From the NCBI GenBank assembly GCA_018064925.1, contig JAGHUH010000003.1:1-64000 (forward strand): a stretch of 64,000 nucleotides of DNA, in the 5' to 3' direction. The notes under the pieces were generated by a model, which made no database searches, was not told the DNA's origin, and was given only the letters and a program-made list of their open reading frames with translations. Origin of the DNA: Candidatus Cacconaster stercorequi. GTDB taxonomy: Bacteria; Bacillota; Clostridia; Oscillospirales; Oscillospiraceae. Position numbers and translations under genes: made by a program. Position 1 is the first letter of the stretch, and every line of letters starts with the position of its first letter. Shown here one piece after another: positions 8,072 to 17,123 of this stretch.

Positions 8072-8741
8072 CCCGCACCGCCATTCGATATCCCACGCCC
8101 CGCACTGTCTCGATCACACTTCCGGCGTCGCCCAGCTTTGTGCGCAGGGTGCCCAGATGCACATCCACCGTGCGGGTTCCACCCAGAAAATCGACGCCCC
8201 ACACGGCGGACAGCAGCCGATCGCGGCTAAACACCTGATTTGGATTTTCCATAAAAATTTGTAAAAGCTCATACTCTTTCAGCGTCAGACGAATTTCCTC
8301 ACCGCCCACAGAAACGAAATGCCGCGCCTTGTCCATGGCAATATTCCCCCGGCGCAGCACCGATGCGGCCCGCTTCGGGGTACTTCGGCGAAGAACCGCC
8401 TTGATTCGGGACACCATTTCCATCATACCGAAGGGCTTGACCAGATAATCGTCCGCGCCGGAATCCAGAGCGATGACCTTGTCATATTCCGAGCCCTTTG
8501 CCGTGGCCATGATAATGGGAATATCTGCTGTGGCAGAATTGCCGCGCAGTTTTTTCAGAATGCTGACGCCATCCTCCATCGGCAGCATGATGTCCAGCAA
8601 TATCAGCTGCGGCAGTTCCCCCCTTAATGCTTCCCAAAAGGCGGCACTGTCGGAAAATCCTCTGGCCTCAAAACCTGCCGTTTCCAATGTGTAAAGCTCA
8701 AGCCCAAGAATTTCCTTGTCGTCCTCAATGCAGAAAATCAT
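8064..8741 (-). CDS. PhoP/PhoB-like OmpR-family response regulator
   Basis: A 225-residue regulator. The receiver domain carries acidic residues Glu6-Asp7-Asp8 and phospho-acceptor Asp50 (in ILLDIMLP). A winged-helix DNA-binding domain (LTLKEYELLQIF; VDVHLGTLRTKLGD; VRGVGYRM) forms the C-terminus. I chose ATG 8741 because AAAGGAG lies six bases upstream. It is the first gene of the two-gene operon with the downstream kinase. Its promoter (TATGAT at 8784-8789, CTGACA at 8808-8813) is preceded by two TTTACA repeats 11 bp apart, consistent with positive autoregulation. Confidence 0.9.
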   Translation of the reverse strand: MIFCIEDDKEILGLELYTLETAGFEARGFSDSAAFWEALRGELPQLILLDIMLPMEDGVSILKKLRGNSATADIPIIMATAKGSEYDKVIALDSGADDYLVKPFGMMEMVSRIKAVLRRSTPKRAASVLRRGNIAMDKARHFVSVGGEEIRLTLKEYELLQIFMENPNQVFSRDRLLSAVWGVDFLGGTRTVDVHLGTLRTKLGDAGSVIETVRGVGYRMAVRDE

Positions 8742-8783
8742 CGCGTACTCCTTTTCCGAACACAATTATCCTGATTATCTTTT

Positions 8784-8838
8784 ATCATATCAGACAAACA
8801 TAAAAAATGTCAGCATGGTTTTGTAAATTTATTGTAAA
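8784..8838 (-). promoter_or_regulatory. phoP-like promoter with PhoP-box-like repeats
   Basis: On the minus strand TTTACA occurs at 8833-8838 and 8822-8827 (11-bp spacing), just upstream of CTGACA (8808-8813) and an extended -10 TGA TATGAT (8784-8789). It is the same repeat and spacing as upstream of the Na/Pi transporter. Confidence 0.6.
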
Positions 8839-8881
8839 GCGCCCTGTATTTCTTTTCCTCTCTCCAGCGCCGTCTGCCCGC

Positions 8882-8920
8882 AAAAAATCGGCATAGCCGG
8901 TAGATTCCAGCTATGCCGAT
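8882..8920 (-). terminator. Terminator of the liv operon
   Basis: The stem ATCGGCATAGC (8887-8897) with its complement at 8910-8920 is followed on the minus strand by a TTTTTT tract, just after the livF stop. Confidence 0.85.
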
Positions 8921-8931
8921 TTCTGTTGCTC

Positions 8932-9645
8932 TTATTTCTTTTTCTTGCCGAGGTATGCTTCCTTGATGGCCTCGTTGGCCAGAAGCTCCTTGCCGGTACC
9001 GTGCATGGTGATGTTGCCGGTTTCCAGCACATAGGCATAGTCCGCAATCTTCAGCGCCATGTTGGCATTCTGCTCGATCAGCAGCACGGTCACGCCCTGC
9101 TGGTTGATCTCGGTAATGATCTTGAAGATATCCTGCACCACCAGAGGAGCCAGACCCAGAGAAGGCTCATCCAGCATCAGCACCTTGGGGCGGCTCATCA
9201 ATGCGCGGCCCACGGCCAGCATCTGCTGTTCACCGCCGCTAAGCGTACCGGACAGCTGCCAGTTACGCTCCTCCAGACGGGGAAACAGGGAGTACACCCA
9301 CTGAATATCCTTTTCGATCTCATCCTTGTCATTGCGCAGATAAGCACCGATCTTCAGGTTTTCCAGTACGGTCAGGTTGCCGAACACATGGCGGCCTTCG
9401 GGGGAATGGGCAATGCCCTCCTCCAGCACCTTGTTGATGGACAATCCCAGCAGTTCCTTGTCGTTGTAGGTAATGGAGCCGCTGTCAGCCTTTACCAGAC
9501 CGGAAATGGTACGCAGCATGGTGGACTTACCGGCGCCGTTTGCACCGATCAGGGTCACGATCTTTCCATCGGGGACTTCCAGATCAATGCCGCGCAGGGC
9601 GCGGATGCCGCCGTAGGAAACATGTAAGTCTTTAATCTTCAGCAT
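8932..9645 (-). CDS. livF: Branched-chain amino acid ABC transporter ATPase LivF
   Basis: A 237-residue ABC ATPase of the LivF class. Walker A GANGAGKST, signature LSGGEQQML, Walker B VLMLDEPSLGLAP and the H-loop region LLIEQNAN are all present. It powers uptake of Leu/Ile/Val or related amino acids together with LivG. It is the last gene of livH-livM-livG-livF, overlapping livG by 14 bp, and is followed by a strong terminator. Confidence 0.95.
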   Translation of the reverse strand: MLKIKDLHVSYGGIRALRGIDLEVPDGKIVTLIGANGAGKSTMLRTISGLVKADSGSITYNDKELLGLSINKVLEEGIAHSPEGRHVFGNLTVLENLKIGAYLRNDKDEIEKDIQWVYSLFPRLEERNWQLSGTLSGGEQQMLAVGRALMSRPKVLMLDEPSLGLAPLVVQDIFKIITEINQQGVTVLLIEQNANMALKIADYAYVLETGNITMHGTGKELLANEAIKEAYLGKKKK

Positions 9646-10486
9646 CGTCTGTCACCCCCAAGTATGCGTCAATGACGCGCTCGTTGTTCTGAATCTCGGC
9701 AGGTACGCCGCTGGCGATCAGCTTGCCGAAGTCCAGTACATAAATACGGTCGGAAATATCCATAACTAGATCCATGTGGTGCTCGATAAGCAGGATGGTA
9801 ATATCAAACTGCTTGCGGATCTGACCAATGAACGAGGTCAGTTCCAGCGTTTCCTGAGGATTCATACCGGCAGCGGGCTCATCCAGCAGCAGCAGCTTGG
9901 GATGGGTAGCCAATGCGCGGGCAATCTCCAGACGGCGCTGCTTACCATAGGGCAGGCTGGTGGCCAGTTCGTCCTTCACATCGGACAGGCCCACCAGTTC
10001 CAGCAGTTCCTCGACCTCCTGACGCTGGGCGGCCTCTTCCTTGTGATTGCCGCGGAAAGTGGCAGAGAACATATTGCTGGTGCGGCGCATATGCTTGGCG
10101 ATCAGCACATTTTCAAACACCGTCATGGACTTCCACAGACGAATATTCTGGAAAGTACGGGCCATGCCCAAAGCCGTGATCTCATCGGGGGTCGGCTCCT
10201 TGACATGGGTATATTCCCCGGCATGCTGGCCCTTATAGAGCTTCTTCATCTTGCCCTGGGGGTAATTCTCCACGATGCACTCACCGTCAAACCACACCTG
10301 ACCGTTGGTCGGTGCGTACACGCCGGTGATGACATTGAAGGCGGTGGTCTTGCCGGCGCCGTTGGGGCCGATCAGGGAGACAATCTCGCCCTCGTTGACT
10401 TCCAGATTCAGGTTATCCACGGCCACCACGCCGCCAAACTGCATGGTAGCGTTTTCTACGCGCAGAACATTTTTCTTCTCGCTCAT
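9632..10486 (-). CDS. livG: Branched-chain amino acid ABC transporter ATPase LivG
   Basis: A 284-residue ABC ATPase with Walker A GPNGAGKTT, Walker B LLLLDEPAAGMNP and the H-loop LLIEHHMDLV. A degenerate signature (SLPYGKQRRLEIA) and the MNPQE motif after Walker B are hallmarks of LivG. It pairs with LivF at the membrane. An insertion of roughly 20-25 residues after the first beta sheet (around KMKKLYKGQHAGEY) is longer than in the E. coli protein. Its start overlaps the livM stop by 4 bp. Confidence 0.95.
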   Translation of the reverse strand: MSEKKNVLRVENATMQFGGVVAVDNLNLEVNEGEIVSLIGPNGAGKTTAFNVITGVYAPTNGQVWFDGECIVENYPQGKMKKLYKGQHAGEYTHVKEPTPDEITALGMARTFQNIRLWKSMTVFENVLIAKHMRRTSNMFSATFRGNHKEEAAQRQEVEELLELVGLSDVKDELATSLPYGKQRRLEIARALATHPKLLLLDEPAAGMNPQETLELTSFIGQIRKQFDITILLIEHHMDLVMDISDRIYVLDFGKLIASGVPAEIQNNERVIDAYLGVTDDAED

Positions 10487-11724
10487 TTGGTTGCCGCCTC
10501 CTTCTGTGCCTTCTGTGCCTTGCGTTCTTTACGCACCTTTGCGGATGCTTTCCACCTGCGTATTGCCTCTGGCAGCTCCTTATCGCCCAGCAGGCCCTTA
10601 CGGAAGAACAGCACCACGATCATGATGATGATGGAGAATACCACCATACGGAAGCCGTTACGCAGCAGGGGCACCTTGAAAGAGCCAATATAAGTCTCGG
10701 CATCCAGGAAGCGCAGCCACCACTCGGAGCAGGCCACATAGGCGAAGGTTGCAATGATGGAGCCGGAAATGGAGCCGATACCGCCGATAACGACGATCAG
10801 CAGGATTTCGTAGGTCATGGTGGTGGTATACACCTTTGCCTGCGCGTTGGCCACATACATGGCAAACAGCACGCCGCCCACACCGGCAAAGAAGGAGCTG
10901 GTCACAAAGGACAGCATCTTGTGCTTTGCCAGGTTAATGCCCATGGCCTCAGCTGCCACCTCATCATCACGGATGGCCTTGAAAGCACGGCCGTAGGTAG
11001 AATTCACCAGCAGCACCATAATAATGATGCAGATAATGGCAACCAGGAAGGGAACAAAGGTGGACAGGTAGCACACCACTTTGCCGCCGGCCCTGATATT
11101 AAAGTCGGAGTAGGTCGGGAAGCTCTTGATCATGTTGGCGCCGTTGGTGATGGGGCCCAGCTTCTGCCACTGGAAAATGGCACGCAGGATTTCTGCAAAG
11201 CCCAAAGTGGCAATGGCCAGATAGTCGGACTTCAGGCGCAGTACAGGCAGGCCGATGAGCCATGCGAACAGAGCCGCCACCAAGCCGCCCAGGATCATGG
11301 CGATCAGCACGCTGAGGATCAAGCTGACCGTTCCGCCGACACCGGTGGAGCCGAACACGCCATTAAGGATATCCTGCAGGGAATTATTCAGGGCAGCGCC
11401 GCCGTACAGGTAGTACACCTGATCCTTTGCAGCGGCGGGCACCATCAAAATGGCGTATGTATAGGCACCCAGCAGCATGAAGCCGGCCTGACCCAGCGAG
11501 AACAAACCCGTAAAGCCGTTCAGCAGGTTCATGGATACGGCCACCAGAGAATACACGGCGGCCTTTTTCAGCACGGTGAACAGCTGGCTGGTGGGCAGCA
11601 GCACAGCGGGTACACTGGGTAAAATCAGATTCAGGTTTTCCAGCAGCAGCACCAGCAGCAGCGCACCGATAGCGCAGGCCAAAATAATATAGGAACTGCG
11701 ATTGTCTTTCTTTTGCTTCAACAT
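10483..11724 (-). CDS. livM: Branched-chain amino acid ABC permease LivM
   Basis: A 413-residue permease with about ten membrane segments. The conserved LivM loop LRLKSDYLAIATLGFAEI and the EAA-type region GINLAKHKMLSFVTSSFFAGVGG are present. The basic C-terminal tail, rich in Lys, Arg and Ala, is cytosolic. It forms the translocation path with LivH. It lies 14 bp after livH and overlaps livG by 4 bp. Confidence 0.94.
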   Translation of the reverse strand: MLKQKKDNRSSYIILACAIGALLLVLLLENLNLILPSVPAVLLPTSQLFTVLKKAAVYSLVAVSMNLLNGFTGLFSLGQAGFMLLGAYTYAILMVPAAAKDQVYYLYGGAALNNSLQDILNGVFGSTGVGGTVSLILSVLIAMILGGLVAALFAWLIGLPVLRLKSDYLAIATLGFAEILRAIFQWQKLGPITNGANMIKSFPTYSDFNIRAGGKVVCYLSTFVPFLVAIICIIIMVLLVNSTYGRAFKAIRDDEVAAEAMGINLAKHKMLSFVTSSFFAGVGGVLFAMYVANAQAKVYTTTMTYEILLIVVIGGIGSISGSIIATFAYVACSEWWLRFLDAETYIGSFKVPLLRNGFRMVVFSIIIMIVVLFFRKGLLGDKELPEAIRRWKASAKVRKERKAQKAQKEAATK

Positions 11725-11738
11725 ATCAGCGCACCCCC

Positions 11739-12626
11739 TTATACCTTATCGGTGGCCTTCTCACCGAACAGGCCGGTGGGCTTGAAGACCAGAACGATAA
11801 TCAGCAGCGCGAAGGTAAATGCATCGGAGAACACGGTCACATCCCATGCGGAGGGAAGACCCTTGATAATACTTTCGCAGATACCGATGATGAATGCACC
11901 GATCACGGCGCCAGGAATGGAACCGATACCGCCGAACACGGCTGCCACGAATGCCTTCAGGCCGGGCAGAGCGCCGATGGTGGGCGTTACGGCCGTGTAG
12001 CAGCTGAAGTACAGCATGGAGCCGATGGCCGCCAGAGCAGAACCGACAATGAAGGTTGCGGAAATCACATTGTTGATCTTTATGCCCATCAGCTGTGCCG
12101 TCTCAAAATCCTTGGACACAGCGCGCATACCCATACCGATCTTGGTGTGGTTAATGAGCTGGGTCAGCGCCACCACCAGGATAATGACCAGAATGGGCGT
12201 CACCAGCACGGCCATCTTGGTGGGTGTGCCGGCAATGGTAACGGTCTTGGTCAGAATGGCAATATTGGGATAGGTCATGGGCTGACCGCCGGTGATGTAA
12301 GTTGCCAGATTCTGCAGCAGGTAAGACACACCGATTGCAGAGATCATAACCGACATACGGGGTGCCGTACGCAGGGGCTTATAGGCCAGACGCTCAATGG
12401 CAAAGCCCAAAATCACCGTACCGATCAGCACCAGCGGCAGCGAGATGTAAAGCGGCATGGTTGCCGTCAGATAAATGCCCAGCAGACCTGCCACCATGAA
12501 CACATCGCCGTGGGCGAAGTTAATCAGACGCAGGATACCGTAAACCATCGTATAGCCGATGGCGATCAGGGCATATTGTCCACCCACCGAAATGCCGGAG
12601 AGCAGAATGGAAACTGCAAATTGCAT
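11739..12626 (-). CDS. livH: Branched-chain amino acid ABC permease LivH
   Basis: A 295-residue permease with about eight membrane segments. Hallmarks of LivH include YALIAIGYTMVYGILRLINFAHGD and the coupling-loop region GIKINNVISATFIVGSALAAIG. It pairs with LivM. ATG 12626 follows GGGAGGAAAC. A 223-bp hairpin-rich gap separates it from the upstream binding-protein gene, so the permease/ATPase genes may be expressed less than livK. Confidence 0.95.
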   Translation of the reverse strand: MQFAVSILLSGISVGGQYALIAIGYTMVYGILRLINFAHGDVFMVAGLLGIYLTATMPLYISLPLVLIGTVILGFAIERLAYKPLRTAPRMSVMISAIGVSYLLQNLATYITGGQPMTYPNIAILTKTVTIAGTPTKMAVLVTPILVIILVVALTQLINHTKIGMGMRAVSKDFETAQLMGIKINNVISATFIVGSALAAIGSMLYFSCYTAVTPTIGALPGLKAFVAAVFGGIGSIPGAVIGAFIIGICESIIKGLPSAWDVTVFSDAFTFALLIIVLVFKPTGLFGEKATDKV

Positions 12627-12688
12627 GAAAGTTTCCTCCCTTTCTTGTTTTTTTACAACGCACGAGAATCTAAAATCTCCGTTTCAGA

Positions 12689-12809
12689 TGTCTCAACAAA
12701 CGCCAGAGCATTCTGATGCTTGTCGAGACACCTGATTTCTTATCCGGAAAGCGGTCTGACACCGTCCTCCGGGAAAACACTGCATGGCGGGGGTATAGAA
12801 ACCCCCGCC
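12689..12809 (-). promoter_or_regulatory. Structured intercistronic region between livK and livH
   Basis: Three hairpins lie here. GGCGGGGGT/ACCCCCGCC (12786-12809) comes directly after livK. A two-part stem CCGGA..CGGT/ACCG..TCCGG spans 12744-12772. TGTCTC..AGCAT/ATGCT..GAGACA spans 12689-12730. None has a strong T-tract, so they are better read as processing, stabilising or attenuating elements than as a full stop. Confidence 0.6.
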
Positions 12810-12849
12810 AAACAGATTGTCTCAATCAGATTTCAGCAAACTGTCGCCT

Positions 12850-14046
12850 TTAGCTGGCAGAGCCGGTCTGCTGGGTCTCCAGAGCCCACACGCCGTCAGC
12901 AGTGTTGGCAGTCTTGATGAAAGCGGTATCGCGGACAGCGTCGCCGATCTCATCGAAAGCGATAGCGCCGGACACACCGGTGTAGCTCACGCCGGGCAGA
13001 GCGGCCTTGATAGCAGCGGCATCGCCGGAGCCGGCAGCCTTGATGGCCTCGAGAGCAACATAGTAAGCATCGTAACCCATAGCGGTCACAGCGGAGATGG
13101 TGTCATTACCGCCGTTGGCAGCCATAGCGTCAGAGTTATCAGCCAGATACTGCTTGACGCCCTTATCGAAGTCGGGAGCGCCGCCCTCCTGATAGAAGGT
13201 GGACACATACAGCTTCACATCGGTACCCTTAACAGCTTCCAGAACCATGTTGTCATCCAGCGTATCGGAACCCAGGAAGGGAGCCGTGATACCCAGGGAA
13301 GCAGCCTGAGTCATGATCTGAGTAGCATAAGCGATGGACACGGGGGTGAAGATAACATCGGCGCCCTCGCTCTTGGCCTTGTTCAGGTAAGAGGTGAAGT
13401 CAGAGTTGTTGGTGGGGAAGGAGTCGGTGATGACCTTGCCGCCGGCCTTCTCAAAGACCTGCTTGAAGAAGGCGATCAGACCCTGGTCATACTCGTTGCC
13501 GTTCTCGCCCAGGCAGTAAGCGGTCTTGGCCTGGAACTTATCCAGAGCGAAGCTGGCCAGAACATCGGCCTGGAAGTTATCCAGGAAGCAGATGCGGAAG
13601 TAATAGTCATTGCCTGCGGTAACATTGGGGTTGGTGCAGGTCACGCCCATGGCAGCCAGACCGGCATCGCCAAAGACGGGGCCACCGGCCATAGCGCAGC
13701 CGGAACCGTAGGTGCCCAGAACCATAGACACGCCCTTGGAAACCAGCTCAGAAGCAGCGGTGGGGGCCTTGTCGGTACTGGAACCGTTATCGGCCAGAAC
13801 CAGCTCGATCTTATAGGTCTCACCGTTCAGGTCAATGGTGGGAGTCTCAAAGTTTGCATACTGCATACCCAGGACTTCCTTCTTGCCGCCAGCAGCAGAG
13901 TCGCCGGTGGTGGGCTCAAACACGCCCAGCTTGATGACCTTGTCACCGGTGCTGGTGTCGCCGCCTTCAGCAGCATCGCCGCCACCGCAGGCCACCAGGC
14001 TCAGGGACATGACAAGAGCCAGAATCAATGCCAGAAACTTTTTCAT
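12850..14046 (-). CDS. livK: Branched-chain amino acid-binding lipoprotein (LivJ/LivK type)
   Basis: A 398-residue type I periplasmic-binding-fold lipoprotein. The signal peptide ends in lipobox LVAC with Cys20 as the lipid anchor, followed by a Gly/Asp/Glu-rich linker. The mature part matches the Leu/Ile/Val-binding ANF-receptor family (for example KLGVFEPTTGDSAAGGK and MGYDAYYVALEAIKAAGS). It captures ligand at the outer membrane face and delivers it to LivHM. ATG 14046 follows AAGGAGGAATTACA. It is the first liv gene; hairpins separate it from livH, a common way to make the binding protein in excess. Confidence 0.93.
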   Translation of the reverse strand: MKKFLALILALVMSLSLVACGGGDAAEGGDTSTGDKVIKLGVFEPTTGDSAAGGKKEVLGMQYANFETPTIDLNGETYKIELVLADNGSSTDKAPTAASELVSKGVSMVLGTYGSGCAMAGGPVFGDAGLAAMGVTCTNPNVTAGNDYYFRICFLDNFQADVLASFALDKFQAKTAYCLGENGNEYDQGLIAFFKQVFEKAGGKVITDSFPTNNSDFTSYLNKAKSEGADVIFTPVSIAYATQIMTQAASLGITAPFLGSDTLDDNMVLEAVKGTDVKLYVSTFYQEGGAPDFDKGVKQYLADNSDAMAANGGNDTISAVTAMGYDAYYVALEAIKAAGSGDAAAIKAALPGVSYTGVSGAIAFDEIGDAVRDTAFIKTANTADGVWALETQQTGSAS

Positions 14047-14542
14047 TGTAATTCCTCCTTGTTTTTTCTATGCAGATATTACATAGGATACATATAACTG
14101 TATCGTTTGTATTTTACTGAAAACCGTATGGTATTACAATTCACAATTTACTTAAATTTTTTTGCAGAAATTTACCGTTCTTTCGCGGTCTCTCTGTTAT
14201 ATGGCGCTCATTTGTCCGCAATACGAGGACGCATTTTTCTTTCCCCATTGACGATTTATATTCTCATTTCTTTCCAAATAATTGCTTTAGGCTGATTTCC
14301 TTTGGATTATCATGGAAAATATCTATATTTTTTCCCTTTTCTGCATTTTTGGTAAGTTGGCACAACTGCAAATATCGGAGAATTTTCGATTTCCCAAATT
14401 TCAGGGTTTTCTTTTTCCTATGCTTTGGTTATGTCAATGTCCCCCTTTCACAGACATCCATTTTCGTCAAATTGCACAATTGTTTTGCCGCACAGGTATA
14501 AAAAAGGAGCCTGTGCGGCAAACACAGGCTTCTTTTTTCTGC
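14047..14542. other. AT-rich intergenic region between ftsH and livK
   Basis: About 495 bp without a convincing gene on either strand. The left part must hold the livK promoter (minus strand), but I find no clean -35/-10 pair. The right end holds the ftsH terminator hairpins (14483-14529). I found no riboswitch or T-box signature. Confidence 0.5.
14483..14529 (-). terminator. Terminator of ftsH with two mutually exclusive hairpins
   Basis: The arm CCTGTGCGGCAAA (14510-14522) can pair with 14484-14496, a perfect 13-bp stem. Its first part, GCCTGTG (14509-14515), can instead pair with CACAGGC at 14523-14529. On the minus strand the shorter hairpin forms first and is followed by TCCTTTTTT, a normal intrinsic terminator. 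Confidence 0.75.
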
Positions 14543-16372
14543 TTATTCTTCTTTCGCAGCGCGGAAAACTTCCTCAAACGCTTCCGCCGTCATACTCTCG
14601 TGTTCCAGCAGATATTCTGCCACGGTCACCAGCTGTTCCCGATCCCGCTGCAGAATTTCCTCGCTGCGTTGATATGCCTCCGCCACGATGCGCTGAATCT
14701 CCTCGTCGATCTCAGCCGCCGTTTTTTCCGAATAGGGGCGGGTCTGGGTCATGCTCTTGCCGATAAACACCTCGTCATGCCCCGCGTCAAAGGCCACCGT
14801 GCCAATGCGCTCACTCATACCGTAGGTTCCCACCATCTTTCGCGCAATATTGGTGGCGCGTTGAATGTCATTGGATGCGCCCGTAGAGATATCACCCAGA
14901 ATCAATTTCTCTGCCGCGCGTCCACCCAACAGCGATGTAATCTCGTCCAGCATACGGCTGCGCGACATATAGGAGTGATCCTCCTCCGGCAGAGAAATGG
15001 TCATACCGCCCGCCTGCCCGCGGGGTACAATGGTGATCTGATGCACAGGATCGTGATCAGGCAGCGCGTGCATCACAACGGCGTGACCCGCCTCGTGATA
15101 CGCCGTCAACCGCCGCTCCTTTTCCGGCACGACGCGGCTGCGCTTCTCCGGTCCGGCGATGACCTTGATCACCGACTCATTCAGCGTTTCCATATCAATG
15201 GCCTGCCGATCCTCCTTGGCGGCACGCAATGCTGCCTCGTTCAGCAGGTTTTCCAAATCCGCGCCGCTGAAGCCGGGCGTGCTTTTCGCCAGTGTCTTGA
15301 GATCCACATTCTCGCTGAGTGGTTTGTTGCGGGCGTGTACCTGCAAGATCTCCTGGCGCCCCTTCACATCGGGCAGTCCCACATAGATCTGGCGGTCAAA
15401 GCGTCCGGGACGCAGCAGCGCCGGATCCAGAATATCCACGCGGTTGGTAGCCGCCAGCACCACAACGCCCTCGTTGCTGCCGAAACCGTCCATTTCCACC
15501 AGCAGTTGATTCAGCGTCTGCTCGCGCTCATCATGACCGCCGCCCAAACCGCTGCCGCGCTGACGCCCCACCGCATCGATCTCGTCGATAAACACGATAG
15601 CCGGCGCTGTCTGCTTGGCCTGATGGAACAGGTCGCGGACACGACTGGCGCCCACGCCTACATACATCTCCACAAAGTCGGAACCCGAGATAGACAGAAA
15701 TTTCACCCCGGCCTCACCTGCCACAGCCTTGGCAAGCAAGGTCTTACCGGTACCCGGAGGGCCCACCAACAGCACGCCCTTGGGAATATGGGCACCCAGT
15801 TCCATATATTTTTCGGGATCGCGAAGGAAGTCCACGATCTCGGAAAGCTCTTCCTTTTCCTCATCGGCGCCTGCCACATCACGGAATGTCACCTGCTTAT
15901 CGGGATCAGTACTGCCGTTTTGCACCCGTGCCTCACCGAAACGAGCCATTTTGTCGTTTACCGGGCCGCCGCTCATGCGGTTAAGTAAATTCATCAGCAG
16001 AACGAAACCCATCACCGCCAGCACATAGGGCAGCAACACCTGTGCCCAATTGGTGGAATGGTCAGCGTGGTAGTTATAATCCTTGATGACACCGGCCGCA
16101 TGCTGCTGCACCACCAGCTCATTCAGATCGTCATAAAACAGGTCAAAATCATACAGATCGCAAGTTGCGGTAGTGTTATCTGCCAGCGTTGCCGTCAAGC
16201 GGGTGTCGCTGATGTGAAACTCCTGCACCTTCTCCTGCACAAACAATTGCCGCAGCTCGGCATAGGAGATATCCGTGCTGCTGCGCATATTGCCGATCAA
16301 CTGGGAAATCAACAAAAATACGACCATCAGCAACAGTAATCCGCCGAGACCAAATCTTCTTTTTTCGGCCAA
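14543..16372 (-). CDS. ftsH: ATP-dependent zinc metalloprotease FtsH
   Basis: A 609-residue membrane AAA+ protease that degrades misfolded membrane proteins and selected regulators. An N-terminal membrane segment (about residues 8-26) and a second (about 112-131) bracket an extracytoplasmic domain. They are followed by the AAA module, with Walker A GPPGTGKT near 202, Walker B IVFIDEID and the second region of homology [11 protein letters not shown]. The M41 protease domain has zinc motif HEAGH near 426. The C-terminus lacks a long tail. It follows lepB by 20 bp and is the last gene of the leftward block. It ends at a hairpin terminator. Confidence 0.97.
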   Translation of the reverse strand: MAEKRRFGLGGLLLLMVVFLLISQLIGNMRSSTDISYAELRQLFVQEKVQEFHISDTRLTATLADNTTATCDLYDFDLFYDDLNELVVQQHAAGVIKDYNYHADHSTNWAQVLLPYVLAVMGFVLLMNLLNRMSGGPVNDKMARFGEARVQNGSTDPDKQVTFRDVAGADEEKEELSEIVDFLRDPEKYMELGAHIPKGVLLVGPPGTGKTLLAKAVAGEAGVKFLSISGSDFVEMYVGVGASRVRDLFHQAKQTAPAIVFIDEIDAVGRQRGSGLGGGHDEREQTLNQLLVEMDGFGSNEGVVVLAATNRVDILDPALLRPGRFDRQIYVGLPDVKGRQEILQVHARNKPLSENVDLKTLAKSTPGFSGADLENLLNEAALRAAKEDRQAIDMETLNESVIKVIAGPEKRSRVVPEKERRLTAYHEAGHAVVMHALPDHDPVHQITIVPRGQAGGMTISLPEEDHSYMSRSRMLDEITSLLGGRAAEKLILGDISTGASNDIQRATNIARKMVGTYGMSERIGTVAFDAGHDEVFIGKSMTQTRPYSEKTAAEIDEEIQRIVAEAYQRSEEILQRDREQLVTVAEYLLEHESMTAEAFEEVFRAAKEE

Positions 16373-16392
16373 ATCGGTTCCTCCTTTTTTCC

Positions 16393-17037
16393 TCAGGTGA
16401 TCGTGCGGATTCCCCGCCAGCTGTTGTCCTTGAAAATGGACACGCCCACAAGTACGCGGGCCTTAATGGCATCAACGGGAATGTACGGCTGATTGAGGTA
16501 GCGGCTATCATACGAGCCGGCACGGTTGTCGCCCATGGCGAAGAAGCAGCCCTCCGGCACTTGGAACACCGATTGCTGCGGACTGCGGGTTCCTCCCTGC
16601 TTGGGCAGATAGTCCTCCGTCAGCTTTTCCCCATTGATAAACACATAGCCGTCAGAAAAAGAAACCTCATCGCCGGGCAAACCAATCACGCGCTTCACCA
16701 GAATCTTGCCCAGTTCTTCATCCCAGAATGTCACGATATCGCCGCGTTGCGGCTCCAGATCCGTCGTCAGATACGGTAAACGCCAGGAGATCAGCAGCGT
16801 ACGAGTAGGAATCGTGGTTTCCATTGAACCGCTGGGGACCCATGCAAGCTGCAGCAGCACGCGAAACACCACTACCACCAGAATGACCGTAATAAGCAGA
16901 TAACCGTACTCCGACCAGAACTGCCGTCCGCGCTTCCCCTTTGCCACGCGTCTGCCCTCGTAATGCTCCTGCGTGTTTTCCGTGAGTGTCCGATTCGGAT
17001 ACTCACTCGCCTCATGGTGGCCTTTATTTTTTTCCAC
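16393..17037 (-). CDS. lepB: Signal peptidase I
   Basis: A 214-residue type I signal peptidase that cleaves Sec and Tat signal peptides at the outer membrane face. A basic N-terminal tail of about 40 residues precedes one membrane anchor (about 43-64). The catalytic Ser is 71 (PSGSMETT) and the Lys is 115 (VKRVIGLPGD). Box D is GSYDSRY near the conserved MGDNR. The start is GTG 17037 after GAGGAGGGG. It lies just upstream of ftsH and behind the hpt terminator-like hairpin (17066-17097). Confidence 0.95.
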   Translation of the reverse strand: MEKNKGHHEASEYPNRTLTENTQEHYEGRRVAKGKRGRQFWSEYGYLLITVILVVVVFRVLLQLAWVPSGSMETTIPTRTLLISWRLPYLTTDLEPQRGDIVTFWDEELGKILVKRVIGLPGDEVSFSDGYVFINGEKLTEDYLPKQGGTRSPQQSVFQVPEGCFFAMGDNRAGSYDSRYLNQPYIPVDAIKARVLVGVSIFKDNSWRGIRTIT

Positions 17038-17065
17038 GGGTACCCCTCCTCTCCGTCAACAAGCC

Positions 17066-17097
17066 ATAATAAGAGGCAGCTTCCTGCCTCTTATTAT
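17066..17097 (-). terminator. Hairpin between hpt and lepB
   Basis: A perfect 14-bp stem (17066-17079 with 17084-17097) around a CTTC tetraloop lies just after hpt. The T-tract is weak, so partial read-through into lepB-ftsH is possible. Confidence 0.7.
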
Positions 17098-17123
17098 CAA
17101 CGGATTCTCTTAAAAAAAGTGTC

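Noticed and set aside
14312-15988. 558-codon rightward frame over ftsH
   Set aside because: Antisense to ftsH; its first part lies in non-coding AT-rich DNA.
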